A stretch of 64,000 nucleotides of DNA, taken from positions 1 through 64,000 of the forward strand of contig NZ_QXIR01000018.1 in the NCBI RefSeq assembly GCF_003581585.1. The letters are read 5' to 3'. The translations under genes and the position numbers were made by a program. Numbering within the stretch: the stretch's first letter is position 1; each line of letters begins with the position of its first letter. Shown in pieces: positions 52,421 through 60,544 of this stretch. This DNA comes from Bacillus salacetis (GTDB taxonomy: Bacteria; Bacillota; Bacilli; Bacillales; Bacillaceae_B). The notes under the pieces were generated by a model. The model did not search any database. It saw only the letters and a list, made by a program, of their open reading frames with translations, and was not told where the DNA came from.

Positions 52421-52939
52421 ATGGCTAAGATTGCATGCTTAATTACGGATATGTTTGAAGATGTAGAGTATACCAAACCTGCGGATGCATTTAAAGACGA
52501 GGGGCATACAGTGGTGACGATCGAAAAGGGATCAGGAAAAACAGTAGAAGGAAAGCAGGGAGAAGCAAAAGTAACGATCGATGAAGGCATTGATAGTGTT
52601 AACCCTGATGACTTCGATGCCTTGTTCCTTCCGGGAGGATTCTCACCCGACCAGTTACGCGGTGATGAGCGGTTTGTTAAGTTCACAAAGAGCTTCATGG
52701 ACAGCGAAAAACCCGTATTCGCCATTTGTCATGGGCCCCAGCTCCTGCTGACTGCGAAAACATTGGAAGGCAGGGATGCTACCGGCTTTAAATCCATTAA
52801 AGTGGATATGGAATATGCGGGAGCAAACTACAAAGATCAAGAAGTGGTTGTATGTAAGGACCAGCTTGTCACAAGCCGTAATCCGGATGATATTCCTGCA
52901 TTTGTCAAAGAATCACTTAAACTCTTAAAGAGTGCATAA
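52421..52939 (+). CDS. yfkM: DJ-1/PfpI family protein (YfkM-like, general stress type)
   Basis: This 172-residue protein has the class I glutamine-amidotransferase-like fold. The nucleophile cysteine is in FAICHGPQLLLTA, preceded by LFLPGGFSPDQLR. It resembles YfkM/GSP18, a deglycase or protease-like stress protein. The ATG at 52421 follows AAAGGAGAGG. The neighbouring yfkK-, yfkH- and yfkD-like genes support the assignment. Confidence 0.85.
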   Translation: MAKIACLITDMFEDVEYTKPADAFKDEGHTVVTIEKGSGKTVEGKQGEAKVTIDEGIDSVNPDDFDALFLPGGFSPDQLRGDERFVKFTKSFMDSEKPVFAICHGPQLLLTAKTLEGRDATGFKSIKVDMEYAGANYKDQEVVVCKDQLVTSRNPDDIPAFVKESLKLLKSA

Positions 52940-52943
52940 TAAG

Positions 52944-52974
52944 AAAAAGGACCGCCGTTATTGGCGGTCCTTTT
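52944..52974 (+). terminator. Terminator of yfkM
   Basis: AAAAAGGACCGCC pairs with GGCGGTCCTTTT. Confidence 0.88.
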
Positions 52975-53070
52975 AATGTTCATGAACATGTTTCAAGTTC
53001 TTGAAAATGTACTCATATCCATTTTGGAAGCCACCCTTTGGCTGCCCTCATAGAATAAAAAAAGGATCTT

Positions 53071-53307
53071 TTACTGCTTTCTCAAGTTCCCTAATTCTTC
53101 GACTATTGCTTGCATTTCACTGGGGCTGAAATGGTTTTTGCGGTCAACCATTTCATAAATGTCTCTCAGTTCTTCATACATTTCACCGTCGAAGTGGGAA
53201 GGCTTTATGGCACCTACATTTACAACTCTTAGTTTTTCCTTGATTTTTTCAATCATAAACTCTACATTTTCTGGGGATTTTTGTGAAAGATCCATGGTTT
53301 CATCCAT
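53071..53307 (-). CDS. yfkK: DUF1128 protein (YfkK-like), 78 aa
   Basis: The sequence starts [20 protein letters not shown] and ends with [17 protein letters not shown]. The [13 protein letters not shown]...[11 protein letters not shown]...MQAIVEELG pattern is that of DUF1128/YfkK, a small soluble helical protein of unknown function. An AAAAAGGATGG ribosome site precedes either the ATG at 53307 or the one four codons later. Confidence 0.8.
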   Translation of the reverse strand: MDETMDLSQKSPENVEFMIEKIKEKLRVVNVGAIKPSHFDGEMYEELRDIYEMVDRKNHFSPSEMQAIVEELGNLRKQ

Positions 53308-53484
53308 CCTTTTTGGTTAATCATTACTAACATCTTTTCATTACTTACAGGGGATGTCAATAAGAAACCTTGTCGGGCAGGGACATGGAGCCTTTCGTTA
53401 TGTTTGAGGACCACCGTAAATGGATAAATAATACTACTGTTCATAAACTTCATTTGACAGGTCTCTCTTGAAGTATTTCATTAG

Positions 53485-53679
53485 TGCTCTTTTCGTAAAC
53501 TTTGTTGCTCTTTAATACGAATTTCAACTAATATCCTGGTAAATCGCCGTAAAAACACTGGTAAACAGGAAAGAAAAGAGCCCCTGCTTTTTCTTTTTCG
53601 AGAGTAAAACCTCGGAATACAGGGGGGGAATCAGGCACTTGGGATTTTTCCAAACGCAACAACATATGCGAAAACAGCC
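53485..53679 (+). mobile_element. MITE-like element, copy H (full length, 195 bp)
   Basis: Ends are GCTCTTTTCGTAAACTTTG and ATATGCGAAAACAGCC. The flanks TTCATTAG and TTCATAAA match in 6 of 8 positions, consistent with an ageing target duplication. Apart from this element, 53308-53798 shows no other feature. Confidence 0.8.
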
Positions 53680-53816
53680 TTCATAAAAAGAGGGAAATAG
53701 TCATTATGAGAAGAAGTAAAAAGATAAAAGAGTTTGCCCCCTGGACTAGGCCATTATATGATTAAAGAACTAAAACAGGGCGCAAGCTAATAACATTAAT
53801 GTATCGGAGGATGAAT

Positions 53817-54200
53817 ATGGGAACTAAGAGATTTATCAAAGGATTGGTTTTCGGAGCAATCGCAGGCGGGTTCGTTACATTGCTGAATAGAGAGACGCGT
53901 GAAGATGTAATGGCCAGCACGAAAAAAAGCGGGGAGTTGATTGGCCGGTATGCCCGCAATCCTCAATTACTGATGGATTCTTCTAAAGAAGTTTATGAAA
54001 AAGTCAGGGAGACAGCTAAACAAATAGAAGAGGACATGGATTTCATCAATCAAAAAGTGGCAGAAATCAAAGAACTTTCTCCTCAAGTAAAGGAAATCAT
54101 AGAAGATACCAAAGAAACAATTCATTCTTCTTCTGAATCCTACAAAGAGGTTTTCAATGAGGAGGAACATCAATCCGTGGACACCAAAGCGGAGTATTAA
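53817..54200 (+). CDS. YtxH-like protein
   Basis: This 127-residue protein has an N-terminal glycine-rich hydrophobic segment (RFIKGLVFGAIAGGFVTLL) and a long charged helical region, the YtxH-domain layout of small membrane-associated stress proteins. The ATG at 53817 follows CGGAGGATG. It lies 21 bases before the YfkH-like gene, so the two are probably co-transcribed. Confidence 0.75.
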   Translation: MGTKRFIKGLVFGAIAGGFVTLLNRETREDVMASTKKSGELIGRYARNPQLLMDSSKEVYEKVRETAKQIEEDMDFINQKVAEIKELSPQVKEIIEDTKETIHSSSESYKEVFNEEEHQSVDTKAEY

Positions 54201-54221
54201 TGCAGAATAAGAGGTGAAAGG

Positions 54222-55067
54222 ATGACGAAGAGGAGTAAAACTGGAGGAATTAAAGGTTTTGGCAAGAAGTTATTTCAGAAGGTATCCGATGGAGATGTGA
54301 CAGGACTGGCAGCACAGCTGGCTTATTTCTTCCTCCTCTCACTTTTTCCATTGCTGATCTTCATGGTAACCCTTCTTCCATATCTGCCTTTTACACAGGA
54401 AGATATTTTAAACGTCATCAGTGACTTTGCTCCTGGTGAAACAATGCAGATGATTCAGTCAACAATCAATGAAGTCATGTCAAACCGGAATACCGGTTTA
54501 TTATCATTCAGTATCATCGCGACCATCTGGTCTGCGTCCAACGGAATGAATGCGATTGTGAAATCATTAAATGATGCCTATGAAGTGGAAGAGACCAGAT
54601 CCTTTATCGTAATAAGGTTAATGTCAATCCTGCTGACCATTGCGATGATCTTTGTATTTATTGTAGCCTTGCTGCTTCCGGTATTTGGAAAACAAATCGG
54701 ATTATTCCTGTTTTCCCAATTTGGGTTCTCCGATCAATTCCTCACTATTTGGGGAGCTGTAAGGTGGGCGATTTCTCCAATCATTTTATTTATCGTGTTT
54801 GTGGGTCTCTATTTCATTGCCCCCAGTAAGAAAATCAAATGTTTAAGCGCCGTTCCCGGGGCTGTATTTGCCGCACTGGGATGGGTGGGAGCTTCACTGG
54901 CTTTTTCATTTTATGTCAGCAACTTTGGAAATTACTCAGCTACCTATGGAAGCATCGGCGGTATCATCGTCCTGATGATCTGGTTCTATCTCACCGGCAT
55001 CATCATTATGATCGGCGGCCATATCAATGCAATCATGAATGTGAAGAATACTGGGGACTGTAAGTAG
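54222..55067 (+). CDS. yfkH: YihY/BrkB family membrane protein (YfkH-like)
   Basis: This 281-residue protein has six membrane helices and family motifs VTGLAAQLAYFFLLSLFPLLIF, IWSASNGMNAIVKSLNDAYEVEE and YGSIGGIIVLMIWFYLTGIIIMIGGHINA. Once called a ribonuclease BN, the family is a membrane protein of unsettled function. The start follows GAGGTGAAAGG. Length fits YfkH. Confidence 0.88.
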   Translation: MTKRSKTGGIKGFGKKLFQKVSDGDVTGLAAQLAYFFLLSLFPLLIFMVTLLPYLPFTQEDILNVISDFAPGETMQMIQSTINEVMSNRNTGLLSFSIIATIWSASNGMNAIVKSLNDAYEVEETRSFIVIRLMSILLTIAMIFVFIVALLLPVFGKQIGLFLFSQFGFSDQFLTIWGAVRWAISPIILFIVFVGLYFIAPSKKIKCLSAVPGAVFAALGWVGASLAFSFYVSNFGNYSATYGSIGGIIVLMIWFYLTGIIIMIGGHINAIMNVKNTGDCK

Positions 55068-55090
55068 TCCTGGAAGGTCTTAGATTTGCA

Positions 55091-55135
55091 GTCCGTCCAG
55101 CCCCAGCGGACAGCGCCTCGCGGATTTAGTCCTTC
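55091..55135 (+). repeat. Dispersed GC-rich repeat, second copy
   Basis: GTCCAGCCCCAGCGGACAGC followed by GCCTCGCGGATTTAG resembles the minus strand of 15-64. It is the only other copy I see in the window. The surrounding 55068-55290 has no gene. Confidence 0.4.
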
Positions 55136-55296
55136 CCTGGAGGGAATTCCAGTTCCAAAGCCAAACCGGCCAGTGTCCTTCCCGACACCTTGAAATAGTT
55201 TACCATCGGCTCGCTGTGCTTGCCGTGTTCCTACATCTCAAACAGTGGCCCTCCAATCCTTACGGTGCTGAATGAATTGGAGGGCTTGCGCTTTAT

Positions 55297-55328
55297 AGTT
55301 TACCGGTTATTACCGGTAAACTTTTTTT
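55297..55328. terminator. Terminator downstream of yfkH
   Basis: AGTTTACCGGT pairs with ACCGGTAAACT, followed by a long T-run. It is 230 bases past the yfkH stop. Confidence 0.8.
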
Positions 55329-55367
55329 GAGTTTGAACAGACTAATCATACGGGGCTGTTAAACAAA

Positions 55368-55416
55368 GGCTGTTTTCGCATTATATTGAATAGCAGCAAA
55401 GTCTACGAAAAGAGCC
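55368..55416 (-). mobile_element. MITE-like element, copy I (49-bp minimal form)
   Basis: It consists of little more than the two terminal repeats: GGCTGTTTTCGCATTATATT joined to GCAGCAAAGTCTACGAAAAG and AGCC. Flanks TAAACAAA and TGAACAAA match in 7 of 8 positions, so the deleted element still sits in a target duplication. Confidence 0.82.
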
Positions 55417-55456
55417 TGAACAAAAGAGCCTTGAACATCCGAGGGAGGAATTGACC

Positions 55457-55561
55457 ATGACAAAGAAAACCAAAAAAGATGGCGGAACTAAACAAAACAG
55501 CAAGCAAAAATCAAAAAATAAAACATCCGGGTCTGCTAACGGACAAAACGGTTATCATTAA
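55457..55561 (+). CDS. Very small Lys/Asn/Gln-rich protein, 34 aa
   Basis: The peptide starts MTKKTKKDGGTKQNSKQKSK and ends SANGQNGYH. The ribosome site GGGAGG and a tight terminator (55567-55596) support expression. The composition recalls minor small acid-soluble spore proteins, but no specific family is recognised. Confidence 0.55.
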   Translation: MTKKTKKDGGTKQNSKQKSKNKTSGSANGQNGYH

Positions 55562-55566
55562 ACTGC

Positions 55567-55596
55567 AAAAGGGTTTCCTGCCCGGAAACCCTTTTA
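55567..55596 (+). terminator. Terminator of the 34-aa ORF
   Basis: AAAAGGGTTTCC pairs with GGAAACCCTTTT across five bases. Confidence 0.88.
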
Positions 55597-55660
55597 TACA
55601 TATTGAACTGGAATTCGAGGCAGCCCTAAAGGTGAAATCCAGGACTCTTCAGTAAAACCT

Positions 55661-57586
55661 TTAACGAAGCAGCCGGAGTCCGTTTAAGATAACAAGTATT
55701 GTGCTCCCCTCATGCCCGATAACCCCCAGGGGCAAGTCAAGAACCTGCAAGAAGTTAGAGGCTATAAGGACTAAGATAACAGATAGTGAAAAAATGATAT
55801 TTTGCTTCACTATCCTCTGCATCTTTCTGGATAAGCGTACTGCATCGGCGATTCGTTTCAGATCATTTTTCATAAGGACGATATCTGCTGTTTCAAGTGC
55901 TACATCCGTTCCTTCCCCCATCGCTACTCCCACGCTTGCTGCAGCCAGAGCCGGTGCATCATTGATACCGTCGCCAACCATGGCGACCGTTCCATATTGA
56001 TCAATCAGCTTCTTAAGTTCAGTCACTTTTGTTTCTGGAAGGCATTTCGCTATATAGCTATCGACTTCCGCCTCAGCTGCTATTGCTTTAGCGGTATTTT
56101 CGCTGTCTCCTGTCAGCATGACTGTTAAAATACCGTCATCCCGCAATGACGTTAAAGCAGCCTTTGTTTCTTCCCGGATGACATCTTTCAAAGCTATTAA
56201 AGCCTTTATTCCATTATCGTCCGACACAAATACGGTTGTCTTTCCTTCTCCAGCCAGTTGTGCCGCTTTTCCTCCGGCGAAATGGCTTGCATCATCAATC
56301 CCCGCAAAATCTGCTTTTCCTACTTTCCATTCCTTTCCACCGATGAAAGCTCTCACGCCCCACCCTGTCACATCCTCAAGTGAATCAGGCTCGTTCAGTT
56401 GCAGATCCGGATACATCCTTTTCGTGTGTTTTACAATAGCCTGGGCAAGGGGATGGTTCGATTGTTTTTCAATGGCTGCAGTAATGGCCAAAATTTCACA
56501 TTCTGAAACGCCTTCTCCTGTGATGATATCAGTAACTTGAGGTCGTCCTTTTGTAAGTGTTCCAGTTTTGTCAAAGGCAATGGCTCGAAGATTGCTCAGG
56601 TTTTCAAGATGCATGCCGCCTTTGAATAATATTCCGTTTCTTGCTCCGTTGGATATGGCAGATAAGGTTGCAGGCATTATCGATGCTACCAAGGCACATG
56701 GAGACGCAACCACAAGGAGGACCATTGCCCGGTAAAAGGTTTCAGTCCAGCTCCATCCAAGGAGAAAGTGCGGTAGAAACATCATGAGAAGCAAAAAGAG
56801 AAGCACAATTTTTACATAAGTACCTTCGAACTTCTCGATAAAAAGCTGAGAAGGGGATTTCTCACTTTGAGCTGAATGAACAAGGTCAATTATTTTCTGG
56901 AATAATGTTTCATTGCTCGGTTTTGTAATCTTTACCGTAATGGCACCGTTCAGGTTGACAGTTCCTGCATACACTTCACTTTCCACTGCTTTGCTCACAG
57001 GCAGCGATTCTCCAGAAATGGCAGCTTCATCAATGGTGGAGGAGCCCTTGATTATCTGGCCGTCCGAAGGGATCCTTTCACCCGGTTTGATAAGAATAAG
57101 ATCCCCGACTGAAAGGTCGGAAACGTGAATGCGTTCCTCCACTCCGTCTGTTATTCTTAAGGCTTCTTCCGGCTGTAAGTCCATAAGGGATGAGATTTCC
57201 CTCTGGCTTTTATTCAATGTATAGGTCTCTAAAGCACCGCTGATTGCGAAAATGAAAATCAGAATGGCGCCTTCGGTCCAATATCCAATGATGGCAGAAC
57301 CAATTGCAGCAAAGACCATCAGCATTTCTACATTCAATTCATGTTCTGCAATGGTTTCTTCAATGCCTTCCTTTGCTTTGGCAAAGCCTCCGATGACAAA
57401 GGCAAGGAGATAGAACGTAACGGAAGAGGGTGAAGAGACATCTGCCAGCAGCCACCCGAGCAAGATGAAGACCCCGCTGATGAGGGCAGCGATCAGTTCA
57501 ACATGTGGCTTGATTTTTTCTAAATAGGACAGGGATGATTTACTCGAAGGTTCTCTTACAGTCATTGACTTTGCGTGTGAGCTCAT
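55661..57586 (-). CDS. pfeT: P1B4-type metal-exporting ATPase (PfeT/ZosA-like)
   Basis: This 641-residue P-type ATPase has eight membrane helices and no N-terminal metal-binding domain. Motifs are TGE-like ISGESLP, the transport site SPC in VVASPCALVAS, phosphorylation DKTGTLTKG, the HP motif SNHPLAQ, MVGDGINDAPALA and HEGST near the C-terminus. SPC plus HEGxT defines the P1B4 class, which in B. subtilis (PfeT, formerly ZosA/YkvW) exports ferrous iron. The start follows AAAAGGAG. A MITE copy separates it from a Fur-like box upstream. Confidence 0.85.
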   Translation of the reverse strand: MSSHAKSMTVREPSSKSSLSYLEKIKPHVELIAALISGVFILLGWLLADVSSPSSVTFYLLAFVIGGFAKAKEGIEETIAEHELNVEMLMVFAAIGSAIIGYWTEGAILIFIFAISGALETYTLNKSQREISSLMDLQPEEALRITDGVEERIHVSDLSVGDLILIKPGERIPSDGQIIKGSSTIDEAAISGESLPVSKAVESEVYAGTVNLNGAITVKITKPSNETLFQKIIDLVHSAQSEKSPSQLFIEKFEGTYVKIVLLFLLLMMFLPHFLLGWSWTETFYRAMVLLVVASPCALVASIMPATLSAISNGARNGILFKGGMHLENLSNLRAIAFDKTGTLTKGRPQVTDIITGEGVSECEILAITAAIEKQSNHPLAQAIVKHTKRMYPDLQLNEPDSLEDVTGWGVRAFIGGKEWKVGKADFAGIDDASHFAGGKAAQLAGEGKTTVFVSDDNGIKALIALKDVIREETKAALTSLRDDGILTVMLTGDSENTAKAIAAEAEVDSYIAKCLPETKVTELKKLIDQYGTVAMVGDGINDAPALAAASVGVAMGEGTDVALETADIVLMKNDLKRIADAVRLSRKMQRIVKQNIIFSLSVILVLIASNFLQVLDLPLGVIGHEGSTILVILNGLRLLR

Positions 57587-57718
57587 TTTCTCTTCTCCTT
57601 TTGGCAGATATTTTGTTTATTTCAGCTGCCGTGCCGGTGCCATGCCTGGCGAATTCCTTTCCTTGCGAACCCAGTACCAAGTCCGGATGCAGCTGCGCGG
57701 TCTTTCCGCTTTTTTAGT

Positions 57719-57912
57719 GGCTCTTTTCGTAACCTTTGTTGCTATTCAATATAAATTTCAACTACTATCCTGATATATCGTCATAAAAACCCCGGTGAGA
57801 AGGAAAGAAAAGAGCTGCTCGTTCTTTTTTGGGAGTAAAACCTTTGTATACAGGGGAAAAATCCGGCACCTGGGATTTTTCCGAAAGCAACAATATATGC
57901 GAAAACAGCCTT
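57719..57912 (+). mobile_element. MITE-like element, copy J (full length, 194 bp)
   Basis: Ends are GGCTCTTTTCGTAACCTTTG and ATATGCGAAAACAGCC. Flanks TTTTTAGT (57711-57718) and TTTTTAAT (57913-57920) match in 7 of 8 positions. It sits between the pfeT coding region and a Fur-like box. Confidence 0.9.
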
Positions 57913-57920
57913 TTTAATTG

Positions 57921-57935
57921 ATAACAATAATCAGC
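57921..57935. promoter_or_regulatory. Fur/PerR-like box
   Basis: TGATAACAATAATCA matches the 7-1-7 Fur box TGATAATNATTATCA at all but two positions. It begins right after the target duplication of MITE copy J, about 335 bases before pfeT. It could be a Fur or PerR operator of the original pfeT promoter. Confidence 0.45.
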
Positions 57936-57958
57936 TTCATTTCCCCATTAAAACGACG

Positions 57959-57988
57959 AAAGCTGCCACCTTTTTATGGGTGACAGCT
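57959..57988 (-). terminator. Terminator of the yfkF-like gene
   Basis: AGCTGCCACC pairs with GGGTGACAGCT allowing one mismatch; the minus strand continues TTTCGTCGTTTT. Confidence 0.6.
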
Positions 57989-58074
57989 GTATTGCTGGCA
58001 AAGACAGAATTGTTCGTATTTGATTGTGTTTAATTCTACCATACAGCTTATGTTTTGGGAAGGAAGATGTGCCT

Positions 58075-59256
58075 TTACTCATGTTGAGGTGATGGATGAG
58101 GCCCCTTTTCTTTTCCGTAAAACATGATTGCCAAGAAAATGACTAAAAGAGTGAAGCTGATTATCATAAAGAAACTGACATTTTCAAACAGCTCAATGAA
58201 GATTCCGCCCGTATAAGGACCAGCAAGGCTTCCAATGCTGAAGGCGACTCCGCACAGCAAGTTGCCTGTAGGAAGGTACCTGTTTGGCATTAAGTCAGTC
58301 ATATAGCTGATTCCAAGTGAGAATGTAGAACCTACCACCATGCCGGAAATGAAGAGCACGACAGTCAATGCGGGAATGAAAGCTTCCAGGAATCCGGCAG
58401 CAGTAAAACTGATAAAACCAAGTAATAGAATGGTGAGGAGAATTTTCCTTCTTCCATATTTATCACTCAAGATACCAAGCGGCAGCTGAAAAACAATCCC
58501 GCCAATTGCAAACGATGTGAGGAGGATGGACACGCTTGTGACATCAATGCCATTCCTGAGACCATAAACCGGGAAGCTTCCATTCAGTGAGGCTTCCAGG
58601 AAACCATACCCCAGAGGAGGAAGGAAAGCGACCCAGCCATATTTCGTTGCCTCCTTGAATCTGGACATCGTATTGCGGAATGAGCTTACTTCCATTGTCT
58701 GCTCAGGAAATTCATTTTTTAAGATGAAAAGGAAGACCCAGGCTGCCAGACAAAGTAATGAAGAAACGATGAAAGGGAGGGATTCATTGATTTTAATCAA
58801 TGGTGTCATCAATGGGCCTACCGCAAAACCTACACCAAAAAATAGTCCATACAAAGAGATATTCCTTCCCCTTCTATTTTCCGGAGAGAAGGAAGTGATC
58901 CATGTCTGTGTCCCAAAATGGAGGGCGTGATCGCCTATCCCGATCATCATCCTCAGAACAAACCAGAACCAGAATGATTTCCATAGCGGAAAAAGGGTGA
59001 GTGACAGAATTACCAGCAAGCCCCCTCCAATAATGATCGGTTTATAGCCGAATTTTCTAAGTGGTTCTTCCATAAACGGTGAGATCAACAATATTCCAAT
59101 ATAAAGGCCGGCAGCGTTCAGCCCGTTATGTGAGGAGGAAAGTCCGTCTCCTTCGAAAATTACAGCAATCAGAGGCAGCAGCATGCCTTGCGAAAACCCG
59201 GAAATCGCTACAATACTGATCAGCACCCAAAAGCGGAACTTCATTTGTTTATCCAT
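58075..59256 (-). CDS. yfkF: Major facilitator superfamily transporter (YfkF-like)
   Basis: This 393-residue protein has twelve membrane helices. The conserved loop motif between helices 8 and 9 is GILSDKYGRRKILLT. It resembles YfkF by length and by its place among yfkM-, yfkK-, yfkH- and yfkD-like genes; substrate is unknown. The start follows GGGAGAT. It is transcribed toward pfeT but separated by a terminator. Confidence 0.75.
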   Translation of the reverse strand: MDKQMKFRFWVLISIVAISGFSQGMLLPLIAVIFEGDGLSSSHNGLNAAGLYIGILLISPFMEEPLRKFGYKPIIIGGGLLVILSLTLFPLWKSFWFWFVLRMMIGIGDHALHFGTQTWITSFSPENRRGRNISLYGLFFGVGFAVGPLMTPLIKINESLPFIVSSLLCLAAWVFLFILKNEFPEQTMEVSSFRNTMSRFKEATKYGWVAFLPPLGYGFLEASLNGSFPVYGLRNGIDVTSVSILLTSFAIGGIVFQLPLGILSDKYGRRKILLTILLLGFISFTAAGFLEAFIPALTVVLFISGMVVGSTFSLGISYMTDLMPNRYLPTGNLLCGVAFSIGSLAGPYTGGIFIELFENVSFFMIISFTLLVIFLAIMFYGKEKGPHPSPQHE

Positions 59257-59372
59257 ATATCTATCTCCCGATGTATTATTTCCCCTATGATGGTATCGTC
59301 ATTTCAAAACATTGGCAAGATAAAAGATTATGGAGTAAACTTTTTGACAGGCAATGAGAAGGAGTGATGACT

Positions 59373-59753
59373 ATGGAATTTAAAATGAAAGAAGGCGGAT
59401 TTGTAACTGATCTTTCATATGGAGAATTAAATGTATCGGGGAACGAGGAATATGGATTTCGGCCTTATCAGCTGATGGTATCTTCCATTGCAGTATGCAG
59501 CGGGGGAGTTCTCAGGAAAATCCTTGAGAAGCAGAGAATCAACTTTGAGGATATCTCCATCTCAGCGGATGTTACACGGAATGAAGAAAAAGCGAACAGA
59601 ATTGAAAAAATCGCTTTGCATTTTACTATTAAAGGTACGAATTTGAACGAAGAAAAAATTCGTAAGGCGATGGAGCTGACAAGGAAGAACTGTTCTATGG
59701 TGCAATCGGTCAGCGGGAGTATGGAAATCGAAGAAACATTTGAATTAAGATGA
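59373..59753 (+). CDS. OsmC family protein
   Basis: This 126-residue protein has the OsmC/Ohr fold pattern: GFRPYQLMVSSIAVCSGGVLRKILEKQ and ELTRKNCSMVQSVSG, carrying the two cysteines used to reduce organic hydroperoxides in active members. It is short and acts in the cytoplasm. The ATG at 59373 follows GAAGGAG. Confidence 0.82.
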   Translation: MEFKMKEGGFVTDLSYGELNVSGNEEYGFRPYQLMVSSIAVCSGGVLRKILEKQRINFEDISISADVTRNEEKANRIEKIALHFTIKGTNLNEEKIRKAMELTRKNCSMVQSVSGSMEIEETFELR

Positions 59754-59764
59754 CGTAACACATC

Positions 59765-59800
59765 AAAAGCGCTAAGAGGCACAGCCCTTTTAGCGCTTTT
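59765..59800. terminator. Bidirectional terminator
   Basis: AAAAGCGCTAA pairs with TTAGCGCTTTT between convergent genes. Confidence 0.88.
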
Positions 59801-59820
59801 AATGTATGAATGTAAATATT

Positions 59821-60240
59821 CTAAAGGCTCAGTTCCTGTGGTTCTTTTCCTGCTCTTTCAAAGTAAAGGATGGTTTTGGGTGTAAGCCTGAGCAGCATAT
59901 ATTCCGGGTCGTCGGGAGAAGTGATCCACGGCTTAAGATGGTCATTCCAAAACTTGTTCTTCAATTCCTGGGAATTTTCCAGTTCAGCAGCAGCTTCAAT
60001 TTCCACATAGTGCTCATGATTGTTATCCCGGTCGAATCCAAGCAGGATATGGACTTTAGGGTTCTGGGCAATATCCTCTGCCTTGTGGGCATGCTGGTTA
60101 GTGGCAGTGAATAAAGTCAGTCCTTCGTTATAAAACATCATGAAACGTGAGTATGGCTGGTTGTTCCTTATTGTTGCCAGTGTCCCGATTTTATGATTGG
60201 TGAACAACTCTACTATTTTGTCTTTTAATGTTTCGGACAT
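59821..60240 (-). CDS. ydaG: Pyridoxamine 5'-phosphate oxidase-like general stress protein (YdaG-like)
   Basis: This 139-residue split-barrel flavin-binding protein starts MSETLKDKIVELFTNHKIGT and continues with LATIRNNQPYSRFMMFY, typical of the GSP26/YdaG group. Length fits YdaG (140). The start follows AAGGAGG. The reaction is unknown; in B. subtilis related genes belong to the SigB stress regulon. Confidence 0.78.
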   Translation of the reverse strand: MSETLKDKIVELFTNHKIGTLATIRNNQPYSRFMMFYNEGLTLFTATNQHAHKAEDIAQNPKVHILLGFDRDNNHEHYVEIEAAAELENSQELKNKFWNDHLKPWITSPDDPEYMLLRLTPKTILYFERAGKEPQELSL

Positions 60241-60334
60241 TTTTTTAACCTCCTTATATTTATGATATTAATCTGTGTTATAGGAGATTGTTTTAATCAA
60301 GCTTTTACGGAACCAGATGAAATTATACAAAAAT

Positions 60335-60362
60335 AAGGAGAAAGCCAATGAGCTTTCTCCTT
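60335..60362 (-). terminator. Orphan hairpin between divergent genes
   Basis: AAGGAGAAAGC pairs with GCTTTCTCCTT, with TTATTTTTG after it on the minus strand. No minus-strand gene was found ending here. Apart from a TATAAT at 60451, the 60241-60544 gap shows nothing else. Confidence 0.6.
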
Positions 60363-60544
60363 GTTTCAGGGAATTAAAATCTGTTCACCGGATGGACCGG
60401 CGGGTTAAGAATGATTATAGTTATTAAATGAATTTTGCAAATATTCAATTTATAATAGGATAATTTTTTGAAAAAGAAAGGATAACTACGATGACAACGG
60501 AAAAACTATGGGAGACAAACATAAGCAAGAAAGGAGCTTACTGC

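Noticed and set aside
55661-57586. Cadmium/zinc exporter (CadA) call for the P-type ATPase
   Set aside because: The transport site is SPC rather than CPC and the C-terminus has HEGST, which define the P1B4 class; no cysteine-rich N-terminal domain.
60360-60450. 23-codon minus-strand ORF from a TTG leading into the hairpin at 60335-60362
   Set aside because: No ribosome site and unusual composition.
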